Assembly (NCBI GenBank): GCA_007693875.1
Contig: RECT01000303.1
Location: 1 to 7,453 of the forward strand
Reading direction: 5' to 3'
From: Spirulina sp. DLM2.Bin59
GTDB taxonomy: Bacteria > Cyanobacteriota > Cyanobacteriia > Cyanobacteriales > Spirulinaceae
DNA: 7,453 nt
Every line of letters begins with the position of its first letter. Position 1 is the stretch's first letter. This document shows positions 1 to 5,821 of this stretch, piece by piece. Under the pieces are notes generated by a model. The model was not told the DNA's origin. It saw nothing but the letters and a program-made list of their open reading frames with translations, and did no database searches. The translations under genes and the position numbers were made by a program.

Positions 1-2
1 GG

Positions 3-1934
3 GGGCAGATGGTTTCCCATGCGATGCTGTTGGTGTTGTTGTTGGTGATGACCTTTGGGGGGGTGGCGATCGCCTGCTGGACGAGCCTCCCCCAAGCCGC
101 CGCCCTCATTGAAGCGCGGGAACAGTCGGAACTGTTGTTTGTAATTGCCCAGGATGCGATCGCCGTCCTCGATGAAAATGGCTTAATTCGCCAAGTTAAC
201 CCCGCCATGACCCAACTGTTTGGCTGCCAAGCCTTTGATCTGGTGGGGCAACGGCTGAATCGGTGGCTCCACGATTTACCCTCTGCCGTTGCCGATTGGC
301 CCGAGCGCAGTGAACAAATCCTGCACCGGGAGGATACCACCCTGATCCTTGAACTGTCCGCATCAGCCATGAATCATGCCGACCTCCAAGAACAGGTGGT
401 CATTCTGCGGGATATTACCGAACAAAAGCAGGCCGAAGCCGCCCTCCGCCATTCCGAAGCCCAACTCCGGGAACAGGCCCAACAGTTAGAAATTCGCGTC
501 CAGGAACGCACCGCCCAATTTCAAGAAGCCAAGGAAAAAGCTGAAGTGGCCAACCAGGCCAAAAGTGAATTTCTCTCTAACATGAGCCACGAACTCCGCA
601 CCCCCTTAAACGGCATCCTCGGCTATGCCCAAATTCTCCAGAAGGGGGAAACCCTCTCGCCACGGGGGACGAAGGGCGTGGAAATCATCAACCAATGCGG
701 CAATCATTTACTCAATTTAATTAACGAAATTCTCGATCTCGCCAAAATCGAAGCCCGCAAGCTGGATTTGCAACCCAAAACCACCAATTTTCACACCTTT
801 CTCGAAGGTGTCACAGCAATGTGCCAGGTCAAAGCCGAGCAAAAGGGTTTAACCTTCACCTATACCCCCATAGGAGGCTTGCCTGCTGCCTTAGAACTGG
901 ATGAAAAACGCCTCAACCAAGTATTAATCAATCTCATCGGTAATGCGATTAAATTTACCGATGCCGGAACCGTGAGCCTGCGGGTCCATACTCAACCCCA
1001 AGGGGATTGCTGCCGCATGCGGTTTGAGGTGGAAGATACCGGCATTGGCATGACCGCAGACCAAATCACTAAAATTTTCCTCCCCTTTGAGCAGGTGGGC
1101 GATCTGCGTAAACAAACCGAAGGCACGGGTTTAGGTCTTGCCATTAGTACGCAAATTGTCGAATTAATGGGAGGAACCTTAGCGGTTCACAGTCAGCCGG
1201 GCCAAGGAACCACATTTTGGTTTGAGGTGGATTTACCCCTAGGGCAGAGTTGGTCAGTGATCAACAGCAGTCCCGATCAGTTGATCACCGGTTATCAGGG
1301 CGCAATGCGCAAGATTTTAATTGTCGATGATCGTTGGGAAAATCGCTCGGTGATTGTTAACCTTCTGGAACCTTTAGGATTTGCTGTAGTTGAGGCAGGG
1401 GATGGCCAAGCAGGGTTAAATGTGGCACAAACTCACCAGCCAGATTTGATCATTACCGACTTAATGATGCCGGTGATGGATGGCTATCAAATGTTACGGT
1501 TACTGCGCCAAACTCCAGGGCTGGAAACGATTCCCGCCATTGCATCTTCTGCGAGCATTTTTGAGAGCAATCAAAATGAAAGCCTCGCTGCCGGAGCCAA
1601 TAGTTTTTTATCAAAACCGGTGGATGCCCATGCCCTCTTAACATTACTTCAAGAACATCTCAAGTTAGATTGGGTTTATGGCCACGAACCGGCATTGAAA
1701 CCAGAAGGGACGCAGACTGTCATTGCTGCCGCTGAGATCATCCCACCTCCGCCCAATGACTTAAATCGTCTCTATGGACTGGCTATGCAAGGGCGATTGA
1801 AGGCTTTGCAGTCGGAAGTGGCTAGCTTAAACAGTGTTGAATATACGGTATTTGTGGAAAAAATTAATCAGCTTGCTCAAGGTTTTCACGTAGAAAAATT
1901 GCAAGATTTTATTCGTCAATTTATCAACGAATAA
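3..1934 (+). CDS. Hybrid sensor histidine kinase: TM-PAS-HisKA-HATPase-REC plus helical C-terminal module; 5' end probably cut by window edge
   Basis: A membrane-anchored kinase that should autophosphorylate on His and pass the phosphate to its own receiver. Numbering is from the ATG at 9. One hydrophobic helix lies at about 6-24, a PAS domain at 38-135 and a charged, probably coiled-coil linker at 136-180. HisKA has the H-box MSHELRTP with phospho-accepting His194. The HATPase shows the N-box Asn308/Asn312, DTGIG at 343-347, the F-box near 357-360 and GTGLGLAIS at 372-380. The receiver at about 434-552 has Asp440/Asp441, phospho-acceptor Asp484, Ser514 in the usual Thr position and Lys536. 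A conserved tail at 575-641 has no HPt motif. The frame is open through GGG CAG to the window edge and no ribosome binding site precedes the ATG, so the start is probably upstream and more sensor sequence is missing. The kinase, receiver and tail closely match the next gene. Domain calls are firm; the stimulus is unknown. Confidence 0.93.
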   Translation, partial: GQMVSHAMLLVLLLVMTFGGVAIACWTSLPQAAALIEAREQSELLFVIAQDAIAVLDENGLIRQVNPAMTQLFGCQAFDLVGQRLNRWLHDLPSAVADWPERSEQILHREDTTLILELSASAMNHADLQEQVVILRDITEQKQAEAALRHSEAQLREQAQQLEIRVQERTAQFQEAKEKAEVANQAKSEFLSNMSHELRTPLNGILGYAQILQKGETLSPRGTKGVEIINQCGNHLLNLINEILDLAKIEARKLDLQPKTTNFHTFLEGVTAMCQVKAEQKGLTFTYTPIGGLPAALELDEKRLNQVLINLIGNAIKFTDAGTVSLRVHTQPQGDCCRMRFEVEDTGIGMTADQITKIFLPFEQVGDLRKQTEGTGLGLAISTQIVELMGGTLAVHSQPGQGTTFWFEVDLPLGQSWSVINSSPDQLITGYQGAMRKILIVDDRWENRSVIVNLLEPLGFAVVEAGDGQAGLNVAQTHQPDLIITDLMMPVMDGYQMLRLLRQTPGLETIPAIASSASIFESNQNESLAAGANSFLSKPVDAHALLTLLQEHLKLDWVYGHEPALKPEGTQTVIAAAEIIPPPPNDLNRLYGLAMQGRLKALQSEVASLNSVEYTVFVEKINQLAQGFHVEKLQDFIRQFINE

Positions 1935-1935
1935 C

Positions 1936-1972
1936 CTTGAAAATACGGAGATTGTTGTGATCTTTTTTCAAG
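1936..1972 (+). terminator. Possible weak hairpin terminator after the first hybrid kinase
   Basis: The arms CTTGAAAA (1936-1943) and TTTTCAAG (1965-1972) are a perfect 8-bp inverted repeat starting two bases after the stop codon. Inside it AGAT (1949-1952) can pair with ATCT (1960-1963), and a T-run covers 1963-1968. AACCTT (1933-1938) could instead pair with AAGGTT (1980-1985). The stems are AT-rich and the loop is long, so this is a weak candidate. If it works it would only partly separate the first kinase from the second. Confidence 0.25.
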
Positions 1973-2000
1973 TAAAATTAAGGTTTAAATCTGAGGCAAA

Positions 2001-2052
2001 ATAAAGATTAAGATAAAGATCAGATCATTTCACTATTTTGCTAGTCTACAAT
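2001..2052 (+). promoter_or_regulatory. Candidate regulatory region upstream of the MASE1 kinase: direct repeats and a -10-like box
   Basis: The 129-bp gap between the two hybrid kinases is clearly AT-rich against GC-rich flanking genes. It holds two exact copies of ATAAAGAT at 2001-2008 and 2013-2020, 12 bp apart start to start, running into the tandem GATCAGATCA at 2018-2027. A -10-like TACAAT (5 of 6 matches to TATAAT) sits at 2047-2052 without a convincing -35, and it would leave a leader of only a few bases before the ATG at 2064. TAAAAT at 1973-1978 is another -10-like match. The repeats could be half-sites for a regulator, but no family can be assigned. Confidence 0.25.
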
Positions 2053-2063
2053 ATTTTTTCCCG

Positions 2064-4442
2064 ATGTCCATGGCAACCAACCCCTCCCGATCCCCCCTGC
2101 CTGGTGCCGTCATTCTGTTTTTGGTGGCGATCGCCTACTACAGTGCCGCTAAATTGGGGCAGTATCTCGCTATTCCCCCCGGCTTTATTACCCCCATTTA
2201 TGCCCCATCGGGCATTGCCCTGGCCACATTACTCCTGTTTGGCAATGGGATTTGGCCCAGCATCTTCCTCGCGGCTTGGGTGGCGGCGGCCTGGCCCTTA
2301 GCCGTCAGCACTGGATTGCTCACCGCCTCCCTGATCGCCGGTTTAGGCATTGCCATTGGCTCTATCCTCCAAGCCCTCCTAGGGGCGATCTGCCTACAAA
2401 AATGGATCGGTCGCGAGCAACTGTTTGACAATGCCCCCAACATCTTTCGGTTTACGCTGATTGAACTGCTCAGTTGCATGGTCAGCCCCACCGTTGGCTG
2501 TCTGAGTATGTACGGGGTGGGATTCATCCCCTCCCATGAATTGGCCAATAGTTGGTTTACCTTTTGGTTGGGGGATACCGCTGGGGTTTTAATCATTGCG
2601 CCGTTGATCTTAATTTGGGGCCAGCCCCGCCACGTCATGGAACATGGCCGCCATCGCGCTCAAACCCTAGAAATGCTGCTATGGTTGTGCTTGGTCTTGG
2701 GGTTTGGGGGTTTGGCCTTTCTCTGGGCCTATCCCGTTGAATATCTCCTCCTGCCCCTGTTGGTGTGGGCTGCCCTGCGGTTTGGGCCGCGTCTGGCGGC
2801 GATCGCCCCTCTCCTCGTTACCGCTTTCGCCGTCATCGGCGCAGTCCGCCAGACCAGCAGCTTTAACCGCGCCACCCTCAACGAAACCCTATTATTACTG
2901 CAAGCCTTTATTGCCGTCATTGCCGTGACCACAATGGTGGTTGCCGCCGTTGTTTTGGAGCGACAACGGGCCGAAGCTGCCCTCCTCAATGCCAAATTAG
3001 ATTTAGAAAATAAAGTCGAAGAGCGCACCGCCCAACTGCGGGCCTCCAAAGAAGCCGCCGAAATTGCCAACAAGGCCAAAAGCGAATTTTTAGCCAACAT
3101 GAGCCACGAACTCCGCACCCCTTTAAATGGCATCCTCGGCTATGCCCAAATCCTCCGAGCCGGTGAACCCCTCTCGGAGCGGGGTCAAAAAGGGGTGGCA
3201 ATTATTCATCAATGTGGCAATCATTTGCTCAACCTGATTAACGACGTTCTCGATCTGGCCAAAATCGAAGCCCGCAAACTGGATTTACACCCCACCAACG
3301 TCTTTTTCCCCGCCTTTTTAGAAGGGGTTACAGAAATGTGTCGGGTGCGGGCGGAACAAAAGGGACTAGACTTCACCTGCGTTGCGACGGATCAGCTCCC
3401 CGCCGGCATTGCCCTTGATGAAAAACGCCTCAGTCAGGTGCTCTTAAACCTGATCGGCAATGCGATCAAATTTACCGATAGCGGCAGCGTCACCCTCCGC
3501 GTTCACCCCGAACTGCGAGGAGATCACTATCGCCTCCGTTTTGAGGTGGAAGATACCGGCATCGGCATCACCCCCGAACAGTTAGAGAAAATTTTTCTAC
3601 CCTTTGAGCAGGTGGGGGATCTCCGCAAACAAACGGAAGGAACGGGGTTAGGCCTCGCCATCAGTACCCAAATTGTCGAATTGATGGGGGGTAAACTAGA
3701 GGTAAAAAGCGACTATGGCCAGGGGACGACATTTTGGTTTGACATCGACCTCCCTAGGGTGGAAACTTGGACAGAAGTCGCCCGCACCTCAAATCAGGGA
3801 ACGATTACCGGCTACAGTGGCCAAAAACGCCGGATTCTAGTTGTGGATGATCGTTGGGAAAACCGCTCGGTGATTGTTAATTTACTCACCCCCTTGGGGT
3901 TCGATGTCCTAGAGGCCAAGGATGGGATCGAAGGGTTAACCGTGACCCAAACCGTTAAACCAGATTTAGTGATCACCGATTTGATGATGCCCAATTTAGA
4001 TGGCTATGGGATGTTGCGAGCAATGCGTGAACAACCGGATCTACGCCATATTCCGGCGATCGCCTCCTCTGCGAGTATTTTTGAGAGTAATCAACATGAA
4101 AGCCTTGAGGCGGGGGCCAATAGCTTTTTGCCCAAACCCGTAGAGGCGATCGCCCTGCTCCAACTCTTGCAACAATACCTCACCATCCAGTGGGTCTATG
4201 ACCAGAGAACCCCAACCTTTGGGGACGGCACTGCCCAAGATGAAACCCTAGAGATTATCCCGCCACCCAAAGCGATTTTAGAAAAGCTCTACCCCCTAGC
4301 GATGCAGGGGCGGATTAAAGCCTTGCAAACTGAAGCCAAAGCGCTAGGAACTGCCCATAATGCCTTTGCCCAGCAAATTCAAACCCTGGCCCAAACCTTC
4401 CAGGTTGAAGCCTTACAGGCATTTATTGAACAGTATCTTTAA
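2064..4442 (+). CDS. MASE1-containing hybrid sensor histidine kinase (MASE1-HisKA-HATPase-REC plus helical C-terminal module)
   Basis: A complete 792-residue integral membrane hybrid kinase. Residues 14-297 form a multi-pass MASE1 sensor: about eight or nine hydrophobic segments with family-like motifs YAPSGIALA (46-54), NGIWPSIFLAA (61-71) and FWLGDTAGVLIIAPLIL (167-183). MASE1 is a predicted membrane sensor whose ligand is usually unknown. A coiled-coil linker (about 298-340) leads to HisKA with His348 in MSHELRTP. The HATPase has Asn462/Asn466, DTGIG at 497-501 and GTGLGLAIS at 526-534. The receiver (about 588-706) has Asp595/Asp596, phospho-acceptor Asp639, Ser669 in the Thr position and Lys691. 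The tail at 729-792 matches that of the upstream kinase. No ATG lies in frame between the upstream stop (1992-1994) and 2064; a second ATG at 2070 is possible. No clear Shine-Dalgarno is seen. From residue 325 on it aligns with the upstream gene almost without gaps, which indicates tandem duplication with a different sensor. Confidence 0.95.
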   Translation: MSMATNPSRSPLPGAVILFLVAIAYYSAAKLGQYLAIPPGFITPIYAPSGIALATLLLFGNGIWPSIFLAAWVAAAWPLAVSTGLLTASLIAGLGIAIGSILQALLGAICLQKWIGREQLFDNAPNIFRFTLIELLSCMVSPTVGCLSMYGVGFIPSHELANSWFTFWLGDTAGVLIIAPLILIWGQPRHVMEHGRHRAQTLEMLLWLCLVLGFGGLAFLWAYPVEYLLLPLLVWAALRFGPRLAAIAPLLVTAFAVIGAVRQTSSFNRATLNETLLLLQAFIAVIAVTTMVVAAVVLERQRAEAALLNAKLDLENKVEERTAQLRASKEAAEIANKAKSEFLANMSHELRTPLNGILGYAQILRAGEPLSERGQKGVAIIHQCGNHLLNLINDVLDLAKIEARKLDLHPTNVFFPAFLEGVTEMCRVRAEQKGLDFTCVATDQLPAGIALDEKRLSQVLLNLIGNAIKFTDSGSVTLRVHPELRGDHYRLRFEVEDTGIGITPEQLEKIFLPFEQVGDLRKQTEGTGLGLAISTQIVELMGGKLEVKSDYGQGTTFWFDIDLPRVETWTEVARTSNQGTITGYSGQKRRILVVDDRWENRSVIVNLLTPLGFDVLEAKDGIEGLTVTQTVKPDLVITDLMMPNLDGYGMLRAMREQPDLRHIPAIASSASIFESNQHESLEAGANSFLPKPVEAIALLQLLQQYLTIQWVYDQRTPTFGDGTAQDETLEIIPPPKAILEKLYPLAMQGRIKALQTEAKALGTAHNAFAQQIQTLAQTFQVEALQAFIEQYL

Positions 4443-4468
4443 TGGGTTCGGCAGGCCATGCTCCCATT
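4441..4468 (+). terminator. Possible hairpin just after the MASE1 kinase
   Basis: AATGGG (4441-4446, overlapping the stop codon) pairs perfectly with CCCATT (4463-4468) around a 16-base loop that contains a further short GCA/TGC pairing. No T-run follows, so intrinsic termination is doubtful. The same left arm, extended as AATGGGTT (4441-4448), also pairs with AACCCATT at 4506-4513, so the hairpin may be one of two alternatives. Called from sequence only. Confidence 0.25.
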
Positions 4469-4485
4469 GTGATTAACTAAAGTTC

Positions 4486-4500
4486 TTGCTGCATCAGCAA
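4486..4500. promoter_or_regulatory. Short perfect dyad TTGCTG-N3-CAGCAA upstream of the REC-kinase
   Basis: TTGCTG (4486-4491) and CAGCAA (4495-4500) are exact inverted repeats around CAT, about 30 bp before the start codon at 4532. It could be a protein-binding operator or a small RNA hairpin. The symmetry is visible; the function is inferred and no known regulator motif is matched. Confidence 0.25.
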
Positions 4501-4518
4501 CGGTAAACCCATTTTATA

Positions 4519-4524
4519 GAGGAG
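4519..4524 (+). promoter_or_regulatory. Strong ribosome binding site that fixes the REC-kinase start
   Basis: GAGGAG ends seven bases before the ATG at 4532, an ideal Shine-Dalgarno spacing. An in-frame TTG at 4526 is only one base after it and is therefore an unlikely start. It is the only strong ribosome binding site seen ahead of a gene in this window. Confidence 0.8.
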
Positions 4525-4531
4525 TTTGATC

Positions 4532-5821
4532 ATGTTAACCCATTCCTATCCTGAAACGATTTTAATTGTTGATGATAACCCCAATAACTTAGATGTGTTA
4601 TCAGAAGCCCTCGCCTTAGCTAACCTTGATGTTGCCGTTGCCACCAGTGGGGAAGCTGCCCTTAAACAACTCAAATATGTGCCGCCCTCGCTGATCCTTT
4701 TAGATGTGATGATGCCGGGGATTAGCGGGTTTGAAACCTGTGAACGGCTGAAAGCTGACCCCAGTACCCAAGACATTCCGGTTATTTTTATGACGGCCTT
4801 GGCGGATCCCATTGATAAGGTACGGGGTTTTACCCTCGGAGCCGTGGATTATATTACTAAACCCTTTCAACAGGAAGAAGTCCTCGCCCGCGTCCGCACC
4901 CACCTCAAACTCCGTCAACTCAATCAAACCCTTGAACAACAGGTGGCCGATCGCACCGCTGCCCTTTCCCAATCCCTCCAAGACCTCCAAAAAGCCCACG
5001 TTCAGTTAATCAACAGTGAAAAAATGTCAATGCTGGGGAACTTAATGGCGGGGGTTGCCCATGAAATTAATAACCCGGTGGGCTGTTTAAATGGCAATAT
5101 CAATCCGGCCCGCAACTATATTGAAGATTTACTGCATTTGCTGGATCTTTATCGAACTCATTTTCCAGATCCAGGGCCAGAGATCACCGAAGAAATTGCC
5201 GATATTGATCTCGATTATGTGCGGGAAGATTTGCCAAAATTGATTGATTCCATGGCATTGGGCATCAAGCGCATTAAGGAAATTAGTGCTAGTTTACGCA
5301 CTTTTGCCCGTGCTGATACTGATGAAAAAACTAATTTTGATCTTCATGAGGGGCTGGATAGTGCGCTGTTGATTCTCCGTCATCGGCTCAAGGCCAATGA
5401 ACGTCATCCCGCCATTGAAGTCACCAGCGATTATGGCCAGTTGCCTTTGCTGTATTGTTTTCCTGGGCAATTAAATCAAGTGTTTATCAATTTACTCGCC
5501 AATGCTGTTGATGCCATCGATGAAGCAAACCACAACAAAACCTTTGCAGAAGTTCAAGAAAACCCGAGGGGGATCAGGATTTGTACGGCATGCCATGGGG
5601 ATCAGATTGTGATTACCATTACCGATCAGGGCAGTGGCATGACCCCAGAGGTTCAATCCCGGATTTTTGACCATTTATTTACCACCAAGGCGGTGGGCCT
5701 GGGGACGGGGTTGGGTTTGTCCATTGCCCATCAAATTGTTGTGGAACGCCATGGGGGAACCATCACCTGTGAATCGCAGTTGGGCCAAGGCACAACTTTT
5801 ACAATTACGCTGCCTATTTAG
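4532..5821 (+). CDS. Response regulator receiver-histidine kinase fusion (REC-HisKA-HATPase, HEINNP type)
   Basis: A soluble 429-residue protein with no membrane segment. The N-terminal receiver (about 9-126) has Asp14/Asp15, phospho-acceptor Asp58 in LLDVMMPG, Thr88 and Lys110. A coiled-coil linker (about 127-160) joins it to a kinase whose H-box is GVAHEINNP, with His177. This H-box differs from the HELRTP type of the two upstream kinases. The dimerisation domain has a long insertion of about 60 residues before the second helix (about 228-262), as in many cyanobacterial kinases of this type. The HATPase shows Asn320/Asn324, DQGSG at 365-369 and GTGLGLSIA at about 391-399. A CTACH motif at 351-355 is unusual. 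The gene lies 89 bp after the MASE1 kinase, probably in the same operon, and its receiver is a plausible acceptor for phosphate from the upstream kinases (inference). ATG at 4532 is chosen because of the GAGGAG in front of it. Its 3' end overlaps the opposite gene by 8 bp. Confidence 0.95.
   Translation: MLTHSYPETILIVDDNPNNLDVLSEALALANLDVAVATSGEAALKQLKYVPPSLILLDVMMPGISGFETCERLKADPSTQDIPVIFMTALADPIDKVRGFTLGAVDYITKPFQQEEVLARVRTHLKLRQLNQTLEQQVADRTAALSQSLQDLQKAHVQLINSEKMSMLGNLMAGVAHEINNPVGCLNGNINPARNYIEDLLHLLDLYRTHFPDPGPEITEEIADIDLDYVREDLPKLIDSMALGIKRIKEISASLRTFARADTDEKTNFDLHEGLDSALLILRHRLKANERHPAIEVTSDYGQLPLLYCFPGQLNQVFINLLANAVDAIDEANHNKTFAEVQENPRGIRICTACHGDQIVITITDQGSGMTPEVQSRIFDHLFTTKAVGLGTGLGLSIAHQIVVERHGGTITCESQLGQGTTFTITLPI

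Noticed and set aside
1731..1931. Tail of the hybrid kinase as an HPt domain
   Set aside because: There is no conserved His with the HxxKG-like context in either copy, and the only His in the first tail is not conserved in the second.
2038..2301. Open frame overlapping the 5' end of the MASE1 kinase on the same strand
   Set aside because: Low-complexity Pro/Trp-rich translation in another frame of a well-supported gene; no ribosome binding site or domain.
2198..2638. 146-codon open frame on the minus strand inside the MASE1 region
   Set aside because: It is antisense to a clear membrane domain and has no recognisable features.
4526..4531. TTG at 4526 as the start of the REC-kinase
   Set aside because: It is one base after the GAGGAG ribosome binding site, while the in-frame ATG at 4532 has ideal spacing.
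5582..5596. CTACH as a c-type haem site
   Set aside because: The protein has no signal peptide or membrane segment and haem c is attached outside the cytoplasm; kept only as a possible redox or chance motif.
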